From Paramarasmius palmivorus (taxonomy: Eukaryota; Basidiomycota; Agaricomycetes; Agaricales; Marasmiaceae), in NCBI GenBank assembly GCA_037176845.1, contig JAYKXP010000019.1, positions 310,001 through 374,000 on the forward strand: DNA of 64,000 nt, given 5' to 3'. The notes under the pieces are model-generated. The model ran no database searches. It worked only from the letters and a program-made list of their open reading frames with translations, and was not told where the DNA came from. Each line of letters begins with the position of its first letter. Within the stretch, counting starts at the first letter, position 1. The translations under genes were made by a program, and so were the position numbers. Below, piece by piece: positions 9,211 to 20,315 of this stretch.

Positions 9211-11752
9211 GCTTTCTCTCTGTAGACACAAGTGTAATGGTGATCGTCACGATGATAAATGCACAGCTCTTCATCTTCAAGCCTTTGTCCTGCCTATTCT
9301 ATTCTCGCCTAGGCTATTTTAGGGCCAGTAGTATCATGTGCAACCTTGAACCTTGACGCTCCCCCAAATAGCGAAACCTTGGCCAGAATTCGTTGGGCTT
9401 GGGTAGTCTAGCCCTCGTAGATTATCGAGTCATTGGTACTGAACGCAACAACTAGAGGCCGAGAGGAATTTTCTTGCCCAAAGTTAGGAACGAGTGAGAG
9501 GTTTTTGAATGACGAGCCTCCCGGCACCGGCGCCTAGAATCACGAGTGACAGTCAAGGCTCTCCCATTTACTCCCATCATCTGCTCACTAATGTTCTCGT
9601 TGAAAAGTTTGTCCCAACACACAGGCGGTCAAGCTTCAAAGATTGAACCTTCATGGAGTGTATCAGAAAGACTACCAGAGAGTGCGAAACCAGAGAGCTC
9701 TCAATGACTTGGAATTGGAAACGCTTAGAGCGGTTACTACCAAGGAATGAATCTAACTATAGTGCGACCTCTTTTTGATCTCATACATGTGCTCTCTTTA
9801 TTGACTAGGTTCCGATTTTAGCATACCGGTCGCAGCGTCGGTTTCTCCATTGAAAATCCAGGGCGCAAGCCAGACGATGTTGTTGCCCATTCCCACTCCG
9901 CATCGTCGTGAGGGTACGAATGCAACTTTGACGATTTACTCGCGATCTACACACGATCCCGAGAAATTCAATGTCACCTTCCGAACAGTAAGCACAATTA
10001 CAGTCAAGTCTTGCTTTATAACCTCATTCACCATTTCCATTCTTAGTGCATTTCAAGTTCCATCCGCTCTTGTGTTGCATAGGTGGCGTTTGTCCATCTG
10101 GCTCAGCCTCTGGTGTTCCCGATGGTGTGATCCGAAATTTAGAGCGTTGATTGTGAACTTTAGCCTAGGAAGTACTAGCGTTTCTTCTCAAGAGCGTCAT
10201 TGTGACGATGAACGGAAAAACCGGTGTCATTGCGAAACATGGGAGATGCGAGACTGTTCATACCAGATTCTGAGCTCTCCCGTAGATCCCGGGACTTTGA
10301 CTTTATCCGTTCAAGAGGTTTCATCAGGTCAGGTGGCGTGATTGCTTTCTTTTCCAGAATAGTGTTCAGATGCTGTTCATCCTCTAGATTCAAATTGATA
10401 TCACTTGGCCGATTCGGACTCAAAGAAACCCGATAGCGACAATTTTTGTCGTGTCACGGTGCGAGTATTCCCAACGGCCGGGGCTCTGGGCTTACCCAAT
10501 GACCTTCGGAGGGACATTTACGCGGCTTGAACCCTGCGGGCTGGTCTTCGCATTTTGCCAGTCTCCGACTAATATACGGACCAATGAATAAGCAAGATCA
10601 ATACTACCATCACACGGGTCCTTCTCGATCTCTAAAAGGTAAAAATATGCGTGGCCAACGCGGTGGTTGAAACTTGTCATATCAGTGCACGTTCCAGGCA
10701 TGCACCTGCAGGATCACTCCCATGCTCACAGACGGCTGGTATCTGCTATCTTTCCATTCTTGGGAACGACGGCCGTCGAAGATTTACCTTGCACGATATG
10801 GGATCGCTCCATCACCTACAGCCGAAACTCCACAGCACCTCTTGCCAGAAGAGACGGGTTCCCATCTTTCCGCTCTCGAGCGCACATGTTGCACGGTGCC
10901 TGTATTGGAGGAGGCAACGCGCCGCCCATTTGTATTGCGCTCTGTACGTGTCGGTTACCGCAATATTGTACCTGCCCAGTTTGTACGTTGACAGCATTCG
11001 TGCTATGTTACAGAGATCATCAATTTTTTTGGCGTGCGGTGATGTATAGCAGATGTCCTCGGACAATGGAAAGTCAGGACCCTCATGCCCTGTCTTCCCT
11101 GCCTCCCAGTATTCCTAGTCATACTACAGGGGTCCAGCGAAGTTCCTTCCATGCGCGTTTTGGGACATGTTAGAAATGTTACGAGACTCTCCAGGCAGCG
11201 AGGGAAGCATATTCCAGGTTTTCCGGACCTTCGAAGCCTTCGGCGCGGGAACTTCCTTCGGCTATACCCTACCTATATCGCTTCGTGGCGCTTGGCTCTT
11301 TCGCAACATCGACCTTCGTTTACCCACCGTGCACAATCACTCGTGCGACTTTGTAGCCATGAAGGTGTAAGTTACCTGTACGCCACTTACATCGATATGG
11401 ATGCCAGTGCTTCGAGGGCATGGTGTTGTACTGAGAGGTGGTCCGAGCTAAAGTCCATCTCCGAGGGTTCTTTACTTTCCCCGATGGCTTGCCTACCCAA
11501 GTAAGGCCAGAAGCATCAATATGTCACTGCTTCTGCATTCTCAACCTCTCACACTTTTGCGGCCTTTGTTTGGAGATCTCGGGATGATGATATGAATTGA
11601 ATCAGGAGCTGTTCGAAGCAAACAATGATTCTTTTGGGTCGGTCACCGTGTTATTATTTTCACATATGATGATCGTCACATATCTCACCACTACCTGCGC
11701 TAGGTAACCTCGCTTACTATTACTGCGCTCGGTAATAGCGACCTTTTTTACG
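9211..11752. other. Largely unresolved 2.5 kb region
   Basis: No gene is recognised. Some pieces look translated: a two-exon ORF at 9509-9750, an ORF at 9850 with a possible intron near 9988-10047, a minus-strand stretch at 10175-10423 (NLNLEDEQHLNTILEKK), and an exon-like frame at 11167-11363 ending in a GTGTAAG donor. Between about 10650 and 11050 three plus-strand frames are open together, so ORF length alone proves nothing there. The region may hold fast-evolving genes or decayed ones. Confidence 0.3.
9509..9750 (+). CDS. Candidate small protein (about 69 aa), unrecognised
   Basis: ATG at 9509 (MTSLPAPAPRITSD), a very short GTTCTC...CACAG intron (32 bases), then a second part with strong coding character (LNLHGVYQKDYQRVRNQRAL, then LELETLRAVTTKE) and a stop at 9748-9750. 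The second block is charged and helical. The unusually short intron makes the join doubtful; the second block may instead belong to a longer undetected gene. Confidence 0.25.
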
Positions 11753-13931
11753 ATGTCAAGGCACTTGACTCGGGATCTTTCTCTATCCCCCAACATGTCT
11801 CAACCTCCGTACATCGAAAGCAAAAGCCCATCGCCTGCTGGTACACTCTCAGACGTGAAGATTCTATCGTCTCCTCAACCTTCTCACTCGGAACCAGCAC
11901 AGCCGTTGGACGGGGGATTTCGAGCGTGGTCGACTGTAGCGGGCTCGTCAGTGAATCCGTAACTTGACCTTTTGATTCCCGCTCATAATAAATTCTAGAT
12001 GGTTTCTACTATTTGGAACACTAGGGTATGTCTTGACTTGCACCCTTTGAGGCATTTAGCTGACTAGTAGACGTTACAGCTACCTATACTCCTTTGGCGT
12101 CTACCAAGGTGCACAACTTCTAACACGGTCGATGTTGACCATTGACCGCTCTTTAGATTATTACACGCGTGTATACCTCCCTTCTTCTAATGCAAGCAGC
12201 ATCTCGTACGCCTCCTCGCCATTACATCGCGTGTCTACGATTCATGGTTCATTTCAGGTGGATGGGAAGTGTTCAATTGGCTTTGCCTTATTTATTAGGC
12301 GTACCGATGGGAAAGTTATTCGACGCTGGCTACATCCATTCCGTTCTAGCTGCTGGTTCAGCTCTCTTCGTTTTCTCGTGCGTTCAATCCGTGCTTCGGC
12401 TTCGTTTTAGCTCTCATCATTGTGTCAGGCTATTCATGGTTTCATTAGCAAAGCCTGATCAGTATTATCAAGTGCGTGTTTTGATCTTTGCGTTCATGCA
12501 AGTTACAGGTGTTGACGAAACCTCGTTAGCTTCTCTTGAGTCAAGGGATCGGAATGGGATTGGGTGTCGGATGCGTTCAGCTACACTCAACCACGATCGT
12601 TAGCCGCCATTTCCTTCGTCGGCGAGCTTTCGCATATGGAATCGCCTTGACAGGGGCATCCGTCGGAAGTCTCGTGTACCCTATCAGTAAGCTCGTTCCC
12701 GCCCTTTCAACGCAGTGTATTCATGGATTGTCAAATCTCAGTGCTAAAGTAAGAATCTTCCCATGCATAAAGCTTCAATGCTGATCAGCATCTTTCAGTC
12801 GCCTTATCTATTCGATTGGGTTTGGCCCAGCTGTCCGTGCATCAGCCGGGATCGTTGCGGGTTGCGTGTTGCTAGGCAATATCCTCGTCAAATCGCCTGC
12901 AATCCAGCCGTCCCGAAACCAAACACCACCCGCTTACCGTGACTGGTTAAAAGATCCCGCGTATGTTTTGTTCACGACAGGGTGAGTTTGACACGCTCAA
13001 TCTCCATTCTCTATCTGACTGTGGCATCTATCAGAACATTCGTCGCATTCTTTGGATTCTACTTCCCTAGTAAGCTGTCCCTTGCTCTGTTTTGTGGCAG
13101 GCCTCTCATCAAGGGTCGTTCCCAAGTTGTCTACCTTCAGTTATATGCAGTGGAGCAGAATATCAACGAGACATTGGCCTTTTATTCTGTATGTTTTTGA
13201 TGGTTCTATTGACATTTGTCTACATGTGGTTCTGACCTTCACATGCTTAGCTTGCAATTCTCAATGGATCTAGTATCTTTGGAAGACTCGTTGCAAATTA
13301 TATGGCAGACCGCCTGGGACTTTGGAACATCCAGGTTCCTTGTACCTTTGTCACTGCCGCCCTAATCTGGCTGGTACTCGCAATGTAAGCTGTTTAAGAT
13401 TTTGTTCGCCGATCTGATCGCCGATAACGCCCCCACACAGTAAAAACCCCGCATCCTTGGCAGTCGTTGCTTCATTGTACGGATTAGCCTCGGGTGCATG
13501 TACGTTCTTCGTCTCCCCACAGTCAAGATGATCGTTACTGAACCAATAATTCAAAGGGCTATCGCTTTGTATGGTGGGGACTGCAGCTATTGCTAAGCAT
13601 CCTTCTGAAGTCGGGTACGTGTCTCACCCCTTGAGAGTGCCATATAATGTTCACATCTTCGAATTCTCTACCCCAGCGTACGGACGGGAGGAACAATGGG
13701 ACTTGTTGGCGTTGCTGTTCTAGTTTCTGCTCCTTTACAGGGCGGTGTACTTGGAAGTGATAATTCCTGGATACGGTCGGTCGCAGTATCGGCGGTAAGT
13801 CCACTCCGTTTCCACTCAGCGTCCTTGATTCTGATTTCGCATGAATATAGTCCTTTATGCTAGTCGGGGCCGTCTTGACACTAGGGGCAGGGTTTTGTTT
13901 ACGAACAGGAAGAAGAGGACCCAGTTCATGA
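11753..13931 (+). CDS. MFS transporter, monocarboxylate (MCT) type
   Basis: About a dozen exons. A Ser/Pro-rich cytosolic N-terminus leads into DGGFRAWSTVAGSWFLLFGT, the typical opening of fungal MCT-like transporters (GG-A-W before helix 1). It then passes YLYSFGVYQDYYTRVYL, SWMGSVQLALPYLLGVPMGKLFDAGY (loop 2-3 with the GKLFD element), GIGMGLGVGC, RRRAFAYGIALTGASVG, and in the second half NGSSIFGRLVANYMADRLG. The 13.4-13.6 kb stretch first looks broken. An intron from about 13499 to 13557 (donor GTACGT, branch CTGAAC, acceptor AAAG) restores the frame as YGLASGAWLSLCMVGTAAIA. The gene therefore appears intact, with about 12 transmembrane helices and a stop at 13929-13931. Fungal members carry monocarboxylates, riboflavin or similar solutes; the substrate cannot be told. 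The start could also be the ATG at about 11794. Confidence 0.8.
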
Positions 13932-14006
13932 GGGCGTTCGATCGAGGTTTCCTAGATGGGACGATAGACGGCGTTTGGAGTTTCTTGGACAATCATTGAG
14001 CATTTC

Positions 14007-14337
14007 TCATCGCAAGTCATATGTATATATACTAATGCAATATGGTACGTCTCGTATTACTTTTCCACTACGTATGTCGGCCTCAGAGCTCGAGCCCAAG
14101 GGAAACGGTCGCTCATCCACAGCAAAGTGCGCTTTTGCGTGGTCCGCAAATGGGTCTGCGTCGGGGCGTGCGGAAACTGCGATCCTCGGTGACCCACTCA
14201 ACGATCCGAGGACACTTACCTTGAACCATGTAATGATGGCTTTGAACGGTCGCCATATGGATTAATTTTCCAGGAAACTGAGACTTGGTCACCTCCTCGA
14301 ACATCGCACTGGCAGAAGCCTCAAGTCTACCCGGCAT
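14007..14337 (-). CDS. Small orphan protein (95 aa)
   Basis: Two exons on the minus strand, 14220-14337 and 14007-14176, joined by a 43-base intron with a perfect GTAAGT donor and GCAG acceptor. Both exons read as real coding sequence (MPGRLEASASAMFEEVTK; QFPGKLIHMATVQSHHYMVQ; DPFADHAKAHFAVDERPFPL). It has no signal peptide or membrane helix and no family is recognised. A last intron near the end (GTACCATATTGCATTAG) could alter the final residues. A plus-strand ORF over the same bases (13975-14265) is less convincing. Confidence 0.45.
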
Positions 14338-14621
14338 TTCTGAACAATAACTTCAAGTGTTTCAAGTAGATGGTGGCGCTCAATCGACCATTCTAGAGCC
14401 ATGCACAGTGCCCAATTGTATATCACCACATCACAAATGTTCTTTTTCGTTGACATTTCAAAGAGACAGGGTAGTAAGAGGACAGTAGAAGTTATGTTCT
14501 CGAAATTTTCATTTTTCCGCTGTCAGTACAACGTACATATGTATGTAGCATATGGTACACGAAATATATATCAATTCGCTCTCGTCCACATCAGAACCTA
14601 CTGCTCACCCCAGGCCTAACG

Positions 14622-16442
14622 TTACTCGGAAGTATTCCTCGAAAACCTGACTAACAGCAGCCCACCGGATGCCTTTCCATACATACGGAGCATTCTAACA
14701 ACTCTCCACCCCTGCTGGAGGTATTGCAAGCGTCCTACAAAGTACGACAACGAATCGTCTCTCCCGAACTCGTCTTGCTTGGCCACAATTCTAGAACCAA
14801 TGTCAGTTGATTGGACCATTCAATGATTGGAGCAAGCCCAAGCCTACCGAAGAAAAGCCAAGTCATCTTCCTCAAACTCCCACTCAAATCTCTGATTCCA
14901 CATTACATCGCTTCCCACTCCCAGGACGTCCTTGGTTTTGATAGACTTGGATTTCCACTCTTGTTTCTGATCAGTGTGATAAAGTTTTGCGGAGATGTAC
15001 GTTTTGAAGCTGGAACCCTCTTTACCATTAGGACAAGGCACTATTCCAATCCAAAGGGAACCAATGTCAATACCGCCCCCCAAAATGCGGAGTGTTGCGT
15101 GACTTACGTCCGCTAATGCCAACGATCTCAGCACTGAACCTTACACGCTTCTTGGGTTCATCCATGCTCTTCACACCTCTCAGTTGCGGCGGCTTTAAGA
15201 CCCAGCCGCCGGTACCTACAAACATCGCTTCGTTGAACTGCATCCCCTTGTCGAACTTTTGCCAGTTCAGCGAAACGACCTGAGACCCGTTCCGCCAAAA
15301 TTTGAGAACGTCCATATTACTAGACATGATGCGTAGTCCGTTCGGGTAAACGCGTCGAAGATGTCGCGTGCCATTCTCAACAAGATGTACCAGGGAATTT
15401 GGGAGTAATTTTCCGAGGCCAGGTTCGGAGATGTTGATTAGAATGTTACGCGGATCGCTATGATCTATATTATGCGTTCATTAGAGATGACGTCGCGGAG
15501 AAGGCACGGACATGGACATACCCTGATGTAGCCAACCTGCTTGAGGTTTCATACTCCGTGCATAAAACCCCAGCTCCGCGAGTTCGAGGGAGATTTTCCC
15601 TCGGCCTTCATGGGCAGTGTCAGGCTTCGGTACCTCGTCGTCACCATCTTCATCCTCCGAGGAAGAAGACGATGACGACATTTGGGAATCCGGGTCTTGG
15701 TTATCTGGGGGATAGTATTCGACCATAACGAGTATCCGACCTCTGAGATCCCCCGGGGAGACATAATCCTTGTCGATATGTTCCAGCTCTTTCTCCACTA
15801 GCTTCTCTCCCCATGCTTCCTTCATGATTCTAACCATCTCAGCCTGTCCTTCCACGGTGACATGGCATTCCAAGCTGACGAAGACAGGCCAATCTCCTGG
15901 TTGCACCGCGTCTCCTATAGCTACGCAGACGCTTTTGAAGGTGACACTCTTGCTAAATGTATGACCGTGGGTGACGATAAGTCCTTTCGAACTAGGCCAT
16001 ACATCAATTTCGACGCAGCGTCCGTTCCGGGATATGACGTGCTTATAGGCAGCAGCAGACGAACGCCCGACAAGTTGGCGACAAAGGAGATAGGTATTGT
16101 GCGACGACCTGGGTTATTTTCAATTCGATACTGGGTAAACGTGGGGGTCATCGACACGTACGAGATGAAATAGTGCGTCAGAGGGTGTGAATCGTCGACT
16201 TCGGGTACCGAGAGAACTGGAGTTTCCGCAAGTTCTTCTGGGGACTATTTTAAGCGTCTTAATGACCTGATCTCTACCGCAGATTGAAGTTTAATACGCA
16301 CCAGATCATTCGATTTCATGAATTCCTCCATTTCGGGGCTTATTCGTACGGGTTCATTGGGCGGTTCGAGATTGTGAATAGTATCGACGCGAAACTGCTC
16401 GCCGAGTTTGTCTTGCCACTCTTCGTCTTGAGTATCGGCCAT
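14622..16442 (-). CDS. PLC1: Phosphoinositide-specific phospholipase C
   Basis: Cleaves PIP2 to inositol trisphosphate and diacylglycerol at the plasma membrane. Six exons on the minus strand: 16302-16442, 16162-16244, 15522-16108, 15108-15464, 14848-15040 and 14622-14790. All phases agree; the product is 509 residues. The X box starts with [13 protein letters not shown] (catalytic His and Asn), then [10 protein letters not shown] and [13 protein letters not shown]. An acidic Ser/Asp/Glu linker ([15 protein letters not shown]) separates X from Y. The Y box carries [17 protein letters not shown] and [14 protein letters not shown]-terminal C2 domain has [19 protein letters not shown] and [10 protein letters not shown]. 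There is no PH domain and only about 65 residues before the X box, so this is a compact form. EF-hands are not seen. Confident in family and completeness. Confidence 0.9.
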
Positions 16443-16981
16443 GGTAGTACGGTATCAAGGAGTTATCGATGATGGCTGTGGTTGGCAACGACGGGATCTT
16501 GGACATGGTGGTTTAGCAGGAAAATCTTGGGAGTCATGACATAATTCCGCTTCCTCCAGACCACCACTAGCACCTACTGGCCGCGCATCAGCACGGCTTG
16601 CCTACGGCAGACTGCGCAATGCCAAACGATTTTCTTGGCTGAGAACATACTTTGTGAGTGTTGGAAGGTGTTGGATTAGAGAAGCTTACTGACAAAAGCT
16701 TGCTTCTATCGCAGAGTTCCCCAAGTCTCGCACGGATGCCTGCGGTTGGCGTGAGTGCTTCAAGTGATAACGCTTGTCCGATCTGTTTCCTATAAGGTTT
16801 AAAGAGCTATTTGTTTCGGTCCTGCTGTCGTGTTTCCACGAAAAACTACATTTGGATCAGGTGGTGAGTACTCGAGTTCTCAGCGCAACTCGATGCATAC
16901 TGTAATTGATGTCTGCTGTGACTTATAATAGGCTTTTTACCCATAGGATGACGTTGACATTAGATTTGAGATAAAACAATA
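16443..16981. other. Upstream region of PLC, no clear gene
   Basis: Contains several plausible donor and acceptor pairs (for example about 16655-16700 and 16752-16797) but no open product that I recognise. Possibly a short spliced transcript. Confidence 0.25.
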
Positions 16982-17301
16982 TCAAGATATGTCTACAGCA
17001 ATGGTGATCTCGCCTCGCCCATCTGTACCAAGTATCCCAGGATCTGAAACGCTGCTGAGAACAGCCGGAGAAGGTACTCTGCAATGTTGTGCATCGGCGA
17101 ACGGGTAAGTTACGGTGAAACGCTGCCAGGTCGGGTCTACCCAAATTCTACCGGTATTCTTGTTCGTTGGCACTTTGATAGCCTCTATGGCAGGCTCTCA
17201 AGACATGAAGAATGTTTGTCGGGCGGCGGACCTAATCTCCGCCACGCCCAGGCTGTGTCCGGCGCTGTATGTCGGTTTTCTCGCCCTTGGACCCTTGCCA
17301 T
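16982..17301 (-). CDS. Candidate small protein, unrecognised
   Basis: The frame on the minus strand from about 17187 to the stop at 16982 reads like coding sequence (NTGRIWVDPTWQRFTVTYPF; ADAQHCRVPSPAVLSSVSD; GRGEITIAVDIS). It has no ATG of its own. A join to an upstream exon starting at the ATG at 17299-17301 (MARVQGREN) through an intron with a weak GTCCGC donor and ATAG acceptor keeps the frame, giving about 90 residues. The 3' exon is better supported than the 5' exon. Confidence 0.3.
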
Positions 17302-18226
17302 TCAAATCTTTAGGTACTGTCACTCGTATTCAATTCCTCCTTGGGGAACCTTAGGGAAGCTTCTGGCATGCAGGGGGCATGACATATGGTCAATAAAGTC
17401 ACAAACTCACACGCAGGCGACTACTCGCACTGGATACCTGTTTTTTTTTCGACCACTCCAATCCCGGTTTCAGCATCCAACATCCAACGTTCAACACCAC
17501 ACTGCTCGGGCATGGCGTTGTACCTTCCCCGCAAAGTGACGTACAGGTGGATCCAGTGGTCACCAACTTAAGTTACAGTAGGCAGTGCAAAAGCTCAACA
17601 GGTTTGTGCCGTAACTACACATTTCGCGTTCAGCTGTGTTGACGAATTCGACCTGTAGGTTGTCATTTGTGTCGGCCCACTTCTACTGCTGTTCAAAGAT
17701 GCTGTCAATATGTGCAAGCGTTGCTAGACGTTCTGGTCATGAGCTTGTGTTCTGACACCTGGACACTGCTTCTCCAGTGCTGTTCCCCAGCTTCGAAATC
17801 ATTTATTGGAAGACATCTGGTGTCTCCTGTTCCGGTCTAGGTGTATGGATTTTACTTTGCTGGATCGTACGATACTCCTATTAGTATCTCTCATTTCAGA
17901 ACCTCTTGAACAGCAGACTCGCTCTCACGAGTGACTCCCATTTCGGCCGAATTTTTGTTGGACCTACATACGACTACCACCTCTCCTGCCAGCTAGCGTA
18001 TGATCCATGTCGTGTACTTTTACTTTGTGAATCATATCTTATCCTCAAGTCCGCTGCGGGCGAGTCACCCAATGTCATCGCGACAGAAGGAGCTAGACCC
18101 GGCCAGGAGGCAATGCACCCTTAAAAGGAAGTGAGCTTAGTAATCAATGCCGGAGCTGTGTGGGTGGATAGTTTAAAGTTACCCACGACATTCATCCTTG
18201 TCCCTCACCAACCATCACAACTCATC
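17302..18226. other. Intergenic region before the PIN-domain gene
   Basis: No gene recognised. It should contain the promoter of the gene starting at 18227. Confidence 0.3.
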
Positions 18227-19490
18227 ATGGCAGAAGGCAAGGTTAGTCGATCTCTGAATCCACAGCTTTGACTGTATACTGAATTATCTTCTCTATCAGC
18301 TTGCCATGTCCAGAGCGCTAGGCGCTGCATTCCTCAATCACCAAGTGGAACAATTAGAGAAGTCGGTATCGAACAGTGCTGCGTCTGGGAATTGGAGAGA
18401 TCGGAAGTATACTCAGGCGGCGTATAATGGTTATACTACAGCTTCGACGAACAGACGACCTCCCAATGCGCCCAGTAAGCCAGTTAACGTCACTCGGAAA
18501 AAGGGTGGCGACATCCAGGTCGTACCCAAGGAGCGAGAAGCTACCAGGTCCTTCGATGCAGGAAATAGGAGGAAATCTGAGGAGGCAGTTGAGAAGGATG
18601 CGGACATCATTATTGTAGATGCCAGCGTCCTGATACATGCTCTGAATCAGGTGAAGAAATGGAGTCGTAACGGTAGAGGAGAGGTGGTTATCGTCCCGCT
18701 CGAAGGTGAGATTGCCGCATTTACATTGAGTAACTATCTTGCTGATATTTCTGAAGCGTTAAACACACTAGATCTCCTGAAGAAGGGAAGTAGCGCCCTC
18801 GCTCAAAAGGCGAGAGCCGCTTCCCGTATCCTCGAGGCACAAGTCGGTACCAATCCTCGTATCCGTGTTCAAAGAGACGATGCTTTTGTCCTTTGGGATA
18901 ACATCAAGTTCTCAGATGAGAAGGCCGGACAAGCCTCGCCCGAATGGATCCGCCGTACTATCTGTTGTGCCCGCTGGGAAGCGGACAATGCCGGCAAGAC
19001 TGTACCTGCTGCTACTCAACCAAAGGTCATTCTGGCTGTATGCGATCCTTCCCCAGGCTCTCCACAGATGTCTACTCTTAAGCTATCTGCTCCAGAGGAT
19101 GACGACAGCTTGCTATCACCTGTCCCAGGCCCCGCTCCATCCCATCACAACAGCAATAAACATGAGCCACGTAGCGGCGGCGTTCAAGTCGCACACTGGG
19201 CCGCAAAAGCCGGTATCGATATTGTCAAGTTCGAACCCACTGTGCAAGGCAACAACGGTCATGCTCGGTCTTCATCGGATGAGGATCGTCCCAAACGCAT
19301 CATCAACAAGGGACCAGGGCGGCGCGGCGGTGGTGCACCCCAACACAACTCTCACAAGTCCGATGGTGACAAGTTGAGAGGAGGTCTCGTCGAACGCTCG
19401 CCCGCAGTCTTGGCAATGATGGAAATGGTCAAGCGTACCGATAACAAGGCCGTCCGTGTTTTGGCTCGTGGCGAGAAGCTCGATCCTTAA
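18227..19490 (+). CDS. PIN-domain protein (putative RNA-processing nuclease)
   Basis: Exon 1 18227-18241 (MAEGK) and exon 2 18300-19490 are joined by a clean 58-base intron; about 400 residues. A low-complexity basic N-terminus precedes DADIIIVDASVLIHALNQVKKW. This is the first strand of a PIN fold with its metal-binding Asp and the following helix. RGEVVIVPLEGEIAA comes next, then a long helix (SALAQKARAASRILEAQVGT) and RDDAFVLWDNIKF. PIN domains are Mg/Mn ribonucleases, and eukaryotic relatives include Smg6/Est1 and Swt1-like proteins. The C-terminal about 150 residues are disordered, Gly/Ser/Arg-rich (GPGRRGGGAPQHNSHKSDG), which fits RNA binding. Whether all catalytic acids are present was not established. 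Single-gene neighbourhood, no operon-like context. Confidence 0.65.
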
Positions 19491-20315
19491 TTGCGCAGCC
19501 CAAAACGTTGAATCCATCGTCATCTTCAAAGATGCAGAATAACACTCGATCTTCTCTCGGGGCTGCTCCCGATTTCACCTCCATTCACACCTTCCTACAT
19601 CGAATTCGGATAGTCGTCGGTTCATTTCACAGACTCTTTTCTTCTTCTCTACTCTATTTCTGGATTTTCGGGATTCGGAGGAGGAAGTTGCTGTGTTTCT
19701 GACTGGCTAAGTGAGTAACCTATTCGGCTGCCTGTTTCATGATCGTTGCTGACTCGGTTACCTAGACGAAAATGAGGCGGTAAACATTCAATGGCTTCGA
19801 TTACTTTCAGTTAATGGTGAAAACGGGCAGCCCCTTTAGTCATCGTCCTCAATCGTGCTTTAACTGGGCATAGACAATGACTCTGGTTGACTTAGAAATC
19901 TCATTTATGAGCTTTTCCTTCGCAATCCATCAGTTATGGTCCGAACGGATACTGAATACTGCTGTCTACTGTTGTCGGACCCTTTTGATATTTTCCTTGT
20001 ATGGTTATCTACCATACACCATATGCTCCTCACTTCGTCTCTACACTCCTATTACACTCTGTACCATTTTCCCCATGTCCCTTCTCTCACAATTGTGTGT
20101 ATTGCTATTCGTACTGGAATATACGCAGCCATATGATCCTAGTAAAGGCGTAGCCGCTCTTCGCATTGCTATCCAAGAATTTTACACAGGTAAGGCAAGT
20201 ATGCCGCGAAGAAGGATACTCTACATTGAATGTAACATAGCGCTAATATAGAAACGTACAGTATTGTGCACAAAATGTCAATCAAGAAATCATAACGAGC
20301 ATAACAGCGACAACA
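19491..20315. other. 3' flanks between the PIN gene and NSE3
   Basis: Convergent gene ends. An ORF at 19877-20251 is AT-rich and hydrophobic by composition, and it has no coding look. It probably holds two 3' untranslated regions. Confidence 0.35.

Noticed and set aside
10667..11173. 168-codon plus ORF and two overlapping frames
   Set aside because: Three frames are open at once, His/Cys-rich composition, no splice sites in sensible phase; length alone is not evidence.
13499..13557. Apparent frame break in the MCT-type transporter
   Set aside because: An intron with GTACGT donor, CTGAAC branch and AAAG acceptor restores the conserved reading frame, so the gene is not a pseudogene here.
13975..14265. 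Plus-strand ORF after the transporter
   Set aside because: The minus strand gives a cleanly spliced product over the same bases; the plus frame has no conserved pattern or start context.
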